Assembly: GCF_003014695.1 (NCBI RefSeq)
Contig: NZ_PYAS01000007.1
Span: 1-64,000, forward strand
Direction: 5' to 3'
Origin: Dyadobacter jiangsuensis
GTDB taxonomy: Bacteria > Bacteroidota > Bacteroidia > Cytophagales > Spirosomataceae
Length of the DNA: 64,000 bases
Shown here: positions 33,686 to 41,235 of the stretch, in pieces
How positions within the stretch are numbered: the first letter of the stretch is position 1
How the letters are laid out: each line of letters opens with the position of its first letter
Made by a program: the position numbers and the translations under genes
The notes under the pieces: generated by a model
What the model was told of the DNA's origin: nothing
Databases searched by the model: none
The model's input: only the letters and a program-made list of their open reading frames with translations

Positions 33686-34468
33686 ATGAACCGAAATTTC
33701 CCGAAGCTGAAAAGCATCTTCCTCGGCCAGGTGCTCGCCCTTGCATTCACCGGTCTCGCATACGCGCAAGTGGGCGTCGGCGTAAAAGCCCCCAAAGGCG
33801 CAGAAGTATACCTTGACGGCAGCCGCAAGATGCTGGATGAAAAATGGATTTACTGGGAAGGTCCACGCTTTGCAGCTAAGCCACCGATCAAATGGACGGT
33901 TGTGAATGACCCAGTCGACAAAGGCACCGTCATCAACTGTAATGATCCGGCATCCGCGGGAGGCTTGTATGGTTCGGCGGATATTGTTACCAAAAAGCAA
34001 TTCAAGGATTTCCGCGCGCATGTGGAATTTCTAATCACCAAACCAGGCGGCAACAGCGGTGTTTACCTGCAAAACCGTTACGAAATCCAGGTGCTCGACG
34101 GAGATACGACTTCCCACGGGATGGGTGCGGTGATCAATGAGTCGAAATCACCTTACTATGCCTACAATGGCATCGGAAAGTGGAATTCGTATGATATTCT
34201 GTTCCGTGCGGCGCGTTTCAAGGATGGAAAACTGGTAGAGCAGCCTATGGTAACCGTCTATTTCAATGGTAAAAAAGTACATACCAATCAGAAGATTAGC
34301 CAGGTTTGGGGCGGCAAAAACTCAGGAATCGATGGCGGTAATGACGGCGGCAAGGGCATTACCGATACTCCCGGCGGCCTGAAATTGCAATCAGAAGGCC
34401 ACGATGTATATTACCGCAATATCTGGATCAAAGACGTGGAACTGGCAAAGCCGGATACCAATTTCTAA
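33686..34468 (+). CDS. DUF1080 protein (3-keto-disaccharide hydrolase-like)
   Basis: The 260-residue exported protein has a signal peptide (VLALAFTGLAYAQ). The DUF1080 jelly-roll fold is seen in KQFKDFRAHVEFLITKPGGNSGVYLQNRYEIQVLDG and the late GLKLQSEGHDVYYRNIWIKDVEL. Some family members cleave 3-keto glycosides after oxidation of the sugar, so an oxidising partner is expected; the propeller dehydrogenase-like gene at 35442 is close. It starts 63 bases after the S9 gene and ends 18 bases before the cyclase gene. Confidence 0.88.
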   Translation: MNRNFPKLKSIFLGQVLALAFTGLAYAQVGVGVKAPKGAEVYLDGSRKMLDEKWIYWEGPRFAAKPPIKWTVVNDPVDKGTVINCNDPASAGGLYGSADIVTKKQFKDFRAHVEFLITKPGGNSGVYLQNRYEIQVLDGDTTSHGMGAVINESKSPYYAYNGIGKWNSYDILFRAARFKDGKLVEQPMVTVYFNGKKVHTNQKISQVWGGKNSGIDGGNDGGKGITDTPGGLKLQSEGHDVYYRNIWIKDVELAKPDTNF

Positions 34469-34486
34469 GACACACAATAATCACCT

Positions 34487-35371
34487 ATGGATCACAGAGT
34501 AGTTTTCGATTTTGCCATTGAATTTACCAACGGCGGAGGCATTCAGGGACAGGATTTCCGACTCGATATTGCCGGAGAAACAATCACCGATGCAGAGCTG
34601 GCTGACTACATCATCAAAGACCTGCGGCTGTTGATGGTTGGAAAAGTTGACATCCTCAACAAGTTTTACATTCAGGAAAAACACAAACGCCAGCCCGTAA
34701 ACTTGCCTTCGCCGGAACTGCTCGTTGACCTGAGCCATACTATTTTCGATGGATTGATTACCTACAAAGGCCTTCCGGCACCGGTCATCTGTGATTTTCT
34801 AAGCCGCGAAGATTCTATCGGCAAATACGAGGAAGGTACCTCGTTCCAGATCGGCAAAATCGAAATGGTGAGCAACACGGGCACTTATATCGACTGCCCC
34901 TTTCACCGCTATGCCCATGGAAAAGATCTTTCGGAGGTTGAGTTGGAGGCTTTTGCAAACCTGGATGCGATCACGATCAATGCAACGGACGCGCTGGAAA
35001 TAGGGATTGAATTTTTCCAAAACCTGGAAATCCGGAACAAGGCTGTTATTGTAAACACAGGCTGGTCGAAAAACTGGAATACGGAAGCCTATTTCGAAAA
35101 CCACCCGTTCCTTACGCGTGAAGCGGCCGAATACCTGCGCGACTGCGGTGTAAAATTGGTAGGAATCGACAGCCACAACATCGACGACACCCGCGGCAAC
35201 AGCCGCCCGGTACACACCATCTTGCTAGGCGCCGAAATCCTGATCGTCGAGCATCTTTGTAACCTGGAAAAACTGCCGGTATCAGGCTACCTTTTCAGCG
35301 CAGTGCCGCCGAAGTTCAAAGGCGTGGGTACATTTCCGGTACGGCCGTTTGCTACATTATCCAAAGCCTAA
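34487..35371 (+). CDS. Cyclase-family protein with altered metal motif
   Basis: The protein has 294 residues. An N-terminal extension (about 1-75, DHRVVFDFAIEFTNGGG...) is followed by a cyclase/kynurenine-formamidase-type domain (LVDLSHTIFDGLITYKGLPAP...). The family's metal site usually reads HxGTHxDxPxH; here it is NTGTYIDCPFH, with two His replaced by Asn and Tyr while the Asp and last His remain. Catalysis may therefore differ or use another metal geometry. It follows the DUF1080 gene by 18 bases and ends before a strong terminator, so the two are probably cotranscribed. Confidence 0.82.
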   Translation: MDHRVVFDFAIEFTNGGGIQGQDFRLDIAGETITDAELADYIIKDLRLLMVGKVDILNKFYIQEKHKRQPVNLPSPELLVDLSHTIFDGLITYKGLPAPVICDFLSREDSIGKYEEGTSFQIGKIEMVSNTGTYIDCPFHRYAHGKDLSEVELEAFANLDAITINATDALEIGIEFFQNLEIRNKAVIVNTGWSKNWNTEAYFENHPFLTREAAEYLRDCGVKLVGIDSHNIDDTRGNSRPVHTILLGAEILIVEHLCNLEKLPVSGYLFSAVPPKFKGVGTFPVRPFATLSKA

Positions 35372-35390
35372 TTCTTACTTGGGGTAAGAA
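35372..35390 (+). other. Small hairpin after cyclase-family gene
   Basis: TTCTTAC (35372-35378) pairs with GTAAGAA (35384-35390). It lies immediately after the stop codon and in front of the main terminator. Confidence 0.4.
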
Positions 35391-35391
35391 T

Positions 35392-35426
35392 AAAAACGGG
35401 ATTGTCGTGCTGACAATCCCGTTTTT
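35392..35426. terminator. Bidirectional terminator
   Basis: AAAAACGGGATTGTC (35392-35406) pairs perfectly with GACAATCCCGTTTTT (35412-35426) around GTGCT. With T runs on both strands, it serves the cyclase gene and the convergent propeller gene. Confidence 0.88.
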
Positions 35427-35441
35427 ATTTATACTTCCAGC

Positions 35442-36719
35442 TTACTTTTTCTTATAAGCAATTTTAAAAATAGTCCCATTGAGGTCGTCGGTCACGTACA
35501 GCGCGCCATCGGGCCCCTGTGCGAGCCCGCATGGGCGGTGCTGAATCGGGCCGGTGGGTTTGGCGAGGTCGGTACCTGCGAAATTATCGGCAAAAATCTC
35601 CCATTTACCCGGTTTGCCATTCACAAACGGTACAAATGCCACGAGGTAGCCTTTTTTCAGTTCTGATGACTGGCTGTGGAACGCAATGAAAGCCCCGTTG
35701 CGGTACCGCGCCGGGAACATATTGCCCGTGTAGAACATCAATGCATTCGGTCCCAAATGCGCCGGGAAAGCTACGATTGGATTGATCGCCTTTTCTCCGC
35801 CCGTCTTCTTTCCGTCACCACCATATTCAGGCGCAAGCATTTTCTTGTTCTGGAAATGGTCGTAATAAATGTACGGCCAACCCGCATCGTCGCCCTCTTT
35901 CAGACGATAAAGCGTTTCGGATGGCAGCTCGGCGCTGTGCTTCGGAGTATAATATTGCGGGTACATATCATCGAACTTCCCGCGGCCGTGCGTAGTCGCA
36001 TATAAGGCATTGGTTTTATTGTCCCAATCGATCCCCACTGCGTTTTTCACGCCCGTGGCATAACGCGTACCGTCGGAAAACTGCTGATTGAGCTGTCCGG
36101 CCTTGAAACGCCAGATCCCGCCTGCCGAATCGAGGATCGAGCAGGGCGACATACCTTTCGCAGAGCCTGCCGCACGGCAGTTGTCGTTATAGGAGCCTAC
36201 GGTTACGTAAATGTTGCCTTTGTTATCCAGGGCAAGAGGCTTTGCATTGTCGCGTCCATGGTCGGTAAGTCCGCTGATAATGCTCTCCGGCTTGTCAAAA
36301 TCGATGATTTCGTCCTTTTCATTCAGCTTATATCTGAAAACGCCTTTGTTGGAAGAGCTGTACAAAAAACCGTCTTTGATGGCAATGCCCGTACCGGGAT
36401 AATCGCCGAAAAGTTTCTGCTCGTCGATGGCGCCGTCGCCATTGGTGTCGCGCAGGCGGTAAATACCCTTGCCATCTTTCAGTTTGGAGAGCTTCACATA
36501 CATGTCGCCGTTTTTACCCACTACCATATGCCGGGTAGCGCCCAGGTCGGTAGCCAGCACGGTAGCCGAGAAGCCAGCCGGCAGTTTCAGTTCTTTGGCT
36601 TCAACAGGCACGTAGAGGGGTGATTTAAGGGGGGCCTCGTTTCGGTAACCGAACAGTGCGGCCGTCGTAGCGGCCAAAACTGCCAGGGCTCCGGTTGACC
36701 GGATTAATTTTCTTTGCAT
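35442..36719 (-). CDS. Sorbosone-dehydrogenase-like beta-propeller protein
   Basis: The 425-residue protein has an N-terminal signal segment (GALAVLAATTAALFG). The rest is a six-bladed propeller of the PQQ-dependent aldose sugar/sorbosone dehydrogenase type: LPAGFSATVLATDLGATRHMVVGKNGDMYV, IYRLRDTNGDGAIDE, GIDWDNKTNALYATTHGRG and the closing HRPCGLAQGPDGALYVTDD. Whether it binds PQQ is not readable. It probably oxidises a sugar in the periplasm and could supply 3-keto or lactone products to DUF1080-type enzymes; this is inference from position. Confidence 0.85.
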   Translation of the reverse strand: MQRKLIRSTGALAVLAATTAALFGYRNEAPLKSPLYVPVEAKELKLPAGFSATVLATDLGATRHMVVGKNGDMYVKLSKLKDGKGIYRLRDTNGDGAIDEQKLFGDYPGTGIAIKDGFLYSSSNKGVFRYKLNEKDEIIDFDKPESIISGLTDHGRDNAKPLALDNKGNIYVTVGSYNDNCRAAGSAKGMSPCSILDSAGGIWRFKAGQLNQQFSDGTRYATGVKNAVGIDWDNKTNALYATTHGRGKFDDMYPQYYTPKHSAELPSETLYRLKEGDDAGWPYIYYDHFQNKKMLAPEYGGDGKKTGGEKAINPIVAFPAHLGPNALMFYTGNMFPARYRNGAFIAFHSQSSELKKGYLVAFVPFVNGKPGKWEIFADNFAGTDLAKPTGPIQHRPCGLAQGPDGALYVTDDLNGTIFKIAYKKK

Positions 36720-36756
36720 GCAATCGTAAAATTGGGTGAAAACACTTATTTTAGGT

Positions 36757-36778
36757 AAAAGCGTACGGGAACGCTTTT
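36757..36778 (+). other. Terminator-like hairpin between divergent genes
   Basis: AAAAGCGT (36757-36764) and ACGCTTTT (36771-36778) form an 8-base-pair stem followed by further T. It lies between two divergently oriented starts, where a terminator is not expected; it may be a leader attenuator or protect against read-through. Confidence 0.4.
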
Positions 36779-36832
36779 TTAACCAATACCCAAAACGACT
36801 ACCCGATTTTAGTACATTTAACCATTACAGCT

Positions 36833-37159
36833 ATGGGCCCATACGATGAAGACGACGAACTATATGATGATGATCTTCCCGGAAATTATCCAGCAGGCGA
36901 AGACATTTACCGTCAGGGACTTATTGACCCGGATATTGATCCCGAAGATATCTCCCGCGTCAAGCGTGCTCTCGACCTGGACGCCGACGAATGGAACGAA
37001 AAATCGTTTGAAGACGACCTGACCGGCGACGATCTCGACGTCCCCGGTTCAGAATATGACGATGACGACGAGGAAATTGGAAGGGAAGATGAAGAAAACA
37101 ACTATTACAGCCTCGGTGGCGATAACCACGAGTGGCAGGAAGAAAACCAGGGTGATTAA
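36833..37159 (+). CDS. Highly acidic small protein, function unknown
   Basis: The 108-residue protein has 42 Asp/Glu (39 percent), with runs such as DEDDELYDDD and DDDDEEIG, and a central SRVKRALDLDADEWNEKSFEDD. No signal peptide is seen. Such proteins could act as nucleic-acid mimics or metal buffers, but nothing here decides this. It has its own terminator at 37181-37209. No family is recognised, although short DE-rich proteins of this kind recur in Cytophagales. Confidence 0.7.
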   Translation: MGPYDEDDELYDDDLPGNYPAGEDIYRQGLIDPDIDPEDISRVKRALDLDADEWNEKSFEDDLTGDDLDVPGSEYDDDDEEIGREDEENNYYSLGGDNHEWQEENQGD

Positions 37160-37180
37160 CCAACCGCTCTCTTCCCGCAA

Positions 37181-37209
37181 GCCTGATGCTGAAAGCGTCA
37201 GGCTTTTTT
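37181..37209 (+). terminator. Terminator after acidic protein gene
   Basis: GCCTGATGCT (37181-37190) pairs with AGCGTCAGGC (37194-37203), 9 Watson-Crick pairs plus one wobble around GAA, followed by six T. Confidence 0.85.
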
Positions 37210-37297
37210 GTTTCAGCAGGTTCCAAATATAATTTTTATTTAAATTTAAAAATAAGAAGAACATTCGTTAATATTTTAATTAATGCAATATCCTTCC

Positions 37298-37329
37298 TTG
37301 TTTGGAGGCATTTGGATCAGATATATTTG
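37298..37329 (+). promoter_or_regulatory. Promoter for GH2 gene
   Basis: TTG at 37298-37300, 21 bases, then TATATTTG at 37322-37329 fit the Bacteroidota promoter. The start codon at 37363 lies 34 bases after the -7 element. Confidence 0.6.
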
Positions 37330-37362
37330 CCGTATCGCCGATAACGACAAATTCTGTTTTCT

Positions 37363-39999
37363 ATGACTAACCTGCGAACCCTCCTCCTATCCGTCGTCTG
37401 CCTGTGGACGATCAACGCCAACGCCCAGCGATACGAACTCCGCGACGACTGGAAATGCATCCCGGTCTCGAAAATGAAAGATACCGGCACTGCTATTTCC
37501 TCTCCCGATTTCGCCCTCAACGGTTGGCAACCGGCTGTTGTACCCGGCACCGTGCTCACTACCATGCTGGAAAACAAGCAGGTTCCCGATCCATTTTTCG
37601 GAATGAACAACAAGCAGATTCCGGATATTTACAATACGGGTAGAGATTACTACACTTACTGGTTCGTCAAAGATTTTGAGGAAAAGGTGGAGCCCGGGCA
37701 GGAGGCCTGGCTGCATTTGCGTGGCGTGAATTACAGCTGCGACGTGTTTTTGAATGGCAAAAAACTGAATGCCAAACTGCATTCGGGTATGTTCCTGCGG
37801 CAGACTTACAACATTACAGGCCAGCTGCGCAAACAAGGTAAAAACCGGCTTGCGGTGATCGTGTACCCGCCGGACCCGGTAGGTAATCCGAACGGCGGCC
37901 AAGGCGGCGATGGTACCATCGCGCGGAATGTGGCGCACCAGTACGTGGCCGGTTGGGACTGGATCCAGCCCGTCCGCGACCGCAACACCGGCATCTGGGA
38001 CAAGGTCACCATCGAAAAAACCGGCAAAGTCAACATCAAAAACCCGCACGTAATCACCCTTGTACCCGGCAAAAGAATACCCGGTGCCACCCAGCAGCCG
38101 GCAACTATTAAGGTAAGCGCCGAGCTGGAAAATGCGGGCACAACACCACAGAAGGGCATTTTGCATTATATTTTGGATGGCAACAAGGTTTCGAAAGAGG
38201 TTACCATCCAGCCGCATTCGACGGTGGAGGTAAAATTGCCCGACCTGAGTCTGAAAAACCCGAAACTGTGGTGGCCGAATGGCTATGGTGCACAGGATTT
38301 GTATGATCTCAAAATGCAATTCACGCAAACCGGGAAAGTCTCCGATACCGAAACGCTGAAAGTAGGCGTCCGGGAAATACAAACCGAATGGAACACGACC
38401 ACCCGCAGCAAACAAATATCCGTGAATGGCCAGAAAGTGTTCATCAAGGGCGGCAACTGGATCATTTCCGACGCCATGCTCCGGTTTTCGGATGAGCGCT
38501 ACAATGCAGAAGTACGCTTCCACCGCGATATGAACCTGAACCTGCTGCGGATCTGGGGCGGCGCATTAACCGAACGACCCGAATTCTACGAAGCCTGCGA
38601 CCGTTATGGAATACTGGTCATGCAGGATTTCTGGGGCTCCGGCGACTGCAACGGCCGCTGGATCGATCCTGCCAAGGCCGACGATCAATGGACGCGCCGC
38701 AAATACCCGGACGACCACAACCTGTTCCTCGAATCGGCAGCCGATCAGATCAAAATGATCCGCAACTTCCCCTCGCTGGCTATCTGGTGTGGCGGAAACG
38801 AGATTACCCTGCCGGTAGACATCATGACGCCGCTGCGCGATTCCATCCTGCCCGCCCTCGACGGAACACGCTGGTTTGTGGATTATTCCAACTCCGACGA
38901 CATGTCGTTCAACGCGCTGGGCGGCAATGGCGACGGCCCTTACGGCATTCAGCCGCTGACCCGCTTCTGGAATTACCGCACCTGGCCTTTCAATTCTGAA
39001 ATCGGCTCTGTGGGCGTAGGGGACCATCACTCGCTCGAAAGATTTTTACCCGAAGCCAACCGCATTGCCCCTGCATACTCGGCAGAAACACGTCGCGAAA
39101 AAGTGGATTCGGTTTGGCAATACCATAAATACATTGGCTACGACGGCGCTATCGAGCCTTACGGCAAGGCCACGGATATGCGCGACTTCGGGAAGAAAGC
39201 CCAGCTCGTCAACTTTGACCAGTACCGTGCATTGATGGAAGGTTTCAGCGCGCGCATGTGGGACTGGTACACCGGCGTGATCATTTGGAAAACCCAAAAT
39301 CCATGGACGTCGCTTCGTGGGCAGATGTACGACTACTACCTTGATCCAAATGCCTGCCTCTACGGCCTGCATTCCGGCAGCGAACCATTGCACGTCATGT
39401 ACAACCCGGCAGATACCGCCGTAGCGATCGTCAACAACACGTTCAGGCACCAGTACGACCTGATGCTCGTCATCAATGCCATCGACATGAAAGGTAACGT
39501 CAAAAATCTCACCCAGGTTTTCGTGGAAATAGGTCCTTCAACCACTCGCAAGATCATTGATATCAACCGCGAGATCAGAGAAATGGCGAAGAAGGAAGGG
39601 ATGTTCCTTTCCCTGCGCTTGCTGAACCTGGACAAAAAGCCCGTTAGCGACAATCTGTACTGGCTGCCCGATGCATCCGGGAATTACAGCGGCCTGCAAA
39701 CCATGCCGGAATCGAAGGCTACCACAACGGCCCGCATCGTTTCCAACGGCAAAGTGGAGGTAACCCTCAAAAACCCCGTCAACGCGCCGCTCGCATTCTT
39801 CAACCGCATCGCATTGGTTGATCCGACCACGAAACAGCGCATCCTGCCTGTATTCTACGACGACAACTATGTCTCCGTATTGCCCGGCGAAAGCAAGACT
39901 GTTTTGCTTGAATATACCGCCAAAAACGGGCTGACGCCGGTTGTTTCTGTGGAGGGCTGGAACCTGCCCGAAAGAACTGTAAAAATTGACGAAAAATAA
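37363..39999 (+). CDS. GH2-family beta-mannosidase/exo-glucosaminidase-like enzyme
   Basis: The 878-residue exported enzyme has a signal peptide (LRTLLLSVVCLWTINANAQ). A galactose-binding-like sugar-binding domain (35-200), an Ig-like domain (220-340), the catalytic barrel (345-640) and a C-terminal beta-rich part follow, which is the GH2 order. The acid/base is Glu480 in IWCGGNE and the nucleophile Glu546 in FNSEIG. The 'WCGGNE' motif is found in beta-mannosidases and exo-beta-glucosaminidases more than in beta-galactosidases. It is followed after 57 bases by a 2-epimerase-type gene, a pairing that suggests beta-mannoside use. Confidence 0.9.
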   Translation: MTNLRTLLLSVVCLWTINANAQRYELRDDWKCIPVSKMKDTGTAISSPDFALNGWQPAVVPGTVLTTMLENKQVPDPFFGMNNKQIPDIYNTGRDYYTYWFVKDFEEKVEPGQEAWLHLRGVNYSCDVFLNGKKLNAKLHSGMFLRQTYNITGQLRKQGKNRLAVIVYPPDPVGNPNGGQGGDGTIARNVAHQYVAGWDWIQPVRDRNTGIWDKVTIEKTGKVNIKNPHVITLVPGKRIPGATQQPATIKVSAELENAGTTPQKGILHYILDGNKVSKEVTIQPHSTVEVKLPDLSLKNPKLWWPNGYGAQDLYDLKMQFTQTGKVSDTETLKVGVREIQTEWNTTTRSKQISVNGQKVFIKGGNWIISDAMLRFSDERYNAEVRFHRDMNLNLLRIWGGALTERPEFYEACDRYGILVMQDFWGSGDCNGRWIDPAKADDQWTRRKYPDDHNLFLESAADQIKMIRNFPSLAIWCGGNEITLPVDIMTPLRDSILPALDGTRWFVDYSNSDDMSFNALGGNGDGPYGIQPLTRFWNYRTWPFNSEIGSVGVGDHHSLERFLPEANRIAPAYSAETRREKVDSVWQYHKYIGYDGAIEPYGKATDMRDFGKKAQLVNFDQYRALMEGFSARMWDWYTGVIIWKTQNPWTSLRGQMYDYYLDPNACLYGLHSGSEPLHVMYNPADTAVAIVNNTFRHQYDLMLVINAIDMKGNVKNLTQVFVEIGPSTTRKIIDINREIREMAKKEGMFLSLRLLNLDKKPVSDNLYWLPDASGNYSGLQTMPESKATTTARIVSNGKVEVTLKNPVNAPLAFFNRIALVDPTTKQRILPVFYDDNYVSVLPGESKTVLLEYTAKNGLTPVVSVEGWNLPERTVKIDEK

Positions 40000-40056
40000 C
40001 CAAACAGTATGAACCTGCTCCGGGTTGCTTTTTCCTGAAAAAACCAACCCAGAACC

Positions 40057-41235
40057 ATGGCCGCATTTACGCCTGAAGCATTTAAGAAAGAATTTATCGC
40101 GATTCTCGACTATTGGGAAAAGTATGGGCCGGATCCGGAGAAGGGCGGGTTTTATGGACGGGTTAATTATGAAAACCAGCCGGTGAAAGATTCCGCACGA
40201 TCGGTAGTACTTACCGGGCGGCTTCTGTGGACGTTTTCGCTGGCACACCGGTTATTGAAAGAGACCAAATACCTGACACTCGCCGACCGGGCTTATCAGC
40301 AGTTGGTCAAAAGTTTCTTCGATCCCGAATATGGCGGGGTATATTGGTCGGTGAATGCGGATGGCTCACCGCTCGAAACGAAAAAGCAGATCTACGGTAA
40401 CGCATTTGCCATGTACGGGTTAGCCGAATACTACCGGGTTACCCATTTCAAACCAGCCCTGGAAAAAGCGCAATCCCTTTTTGAAATAATTGAAAAACAC
40501 GCGTTCGACCCCGTAAATGGCGGTTACCGCGAGGCATTCGCCCGTGACTGGTCGACGACGGACGATTACATCCTGAGCAAAAGCCCCTGGAACAAGAGCA
40601 TGAACACGCATTTGCATTTGGTAGAAGCCTATACCAACCTGTACAGCGTGTGGCCGGATGCAAAACTCAAAAAGCAGACGGCAGGCATGCTCGACGCGAT
40701 CATCACGCATATCGTGAACCCGAAGACTGAAACCATGCAGCTGTTCTTCGACGAGCAATGGAAAGCCAAAGACCAAATTGTTTCATTCGGGCACGATATC
40801 GAGGCCTCGTGGCTACTTTTCGAAACAGCGGAGATATTACACGACGAAAAGCTGATAGCGCGGATGAAAAAGAAGTCCATCGCCATGGCGACGGCGGCTT
40901 CCAAAGGACTCGGAAAGGACGGCGCATTGAACTACGAATACGATCCCGAAACGAAGCATACCCAAACCGACCGCAGCTGGTGGGTTGCGGCGGAGCAGCT
41001 TGTCGGTTTCTACAATGCTTACCAGCTGACGAAAGACCCGCAGTTTAAAACAAAAGCCGAGAAAAGCTGGGATTACATCGTCAACGAATTCGTCGACAAC
41101 GACAAGGGCGAATGGTTCGGCACCGTCAAGGAGGACGGCACACCGGTAAAAGGCGACAAGATCAACTTCTGGAAATGTCCTTACCACAATGCGCGCGCCT
41201 GCGCGGAAATGTGGCGCAGGCTCGGCAAAGCGTAA
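40057..41235 (+). CDS. N-acylglucosamine/cellobiose 2-epimerase-family protein
   Basis: This 392-residue alpha/alpha-barrel epimerase has conserved segments: GGFYGRVNYENQPV, SVVLTGRLLWTFSLAHRL, NKSMNTHLHLVEAYTNLY, SFGHDIEASWLL and KCPYHNARACAEMWRRL, with the His residues of the active site. They fit cellobiose/mannobiose 2-epimerases better than the N-acyl group, judging from length and the NTHLHLVEA and GHDIEASW motifs. It would interconvert the reducing-end Glc and Man of a beta-1,4 disaccharide. It has no signal peptide, so it acts in the cytoplasm on a product from the exported GH2 system. Confidence 0.87.
   Translation: MAAFTPEAFKKEFIAILDYWEKYGPDPEKGGFYGRVNYENQPVKDSARSVVLTGRLLWTFSLAHRLLKETKYLTLADRAYQQLVKSFFDPEYGGVYWSVNADGSPLETKKQIYGNAFAMYGLAEYYRVTHFKPALEKAQSLFEIIEKHAFDPVNGGYREAFARDWSTTDDYILSKSPWNKSMNTHLHLVEAYTNLYSVWPDAKLKKQTAGMLDAIITHIVNPKTETMQLFFDEQWKAKDQIVSFGHDIEASWLLFETAEILHDEKLIARMKKKSIAMATAASKGLGKDGALNYEYDPETKHTQTDRSWWVAAEQLVGFYNAYQLTKDPQFKTKAEKSWDYIVNEFVDNDKGEWFGTVKEDGTPVKGDKINFWKCPYHNARACAEMWRRLGKA

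Noticed and set aside
37387-38523. Long antisense open frame (378 codons) over the GH2 gene
   Set aside because: No family features, fully covered by a recognised enzyme on the plus strand.
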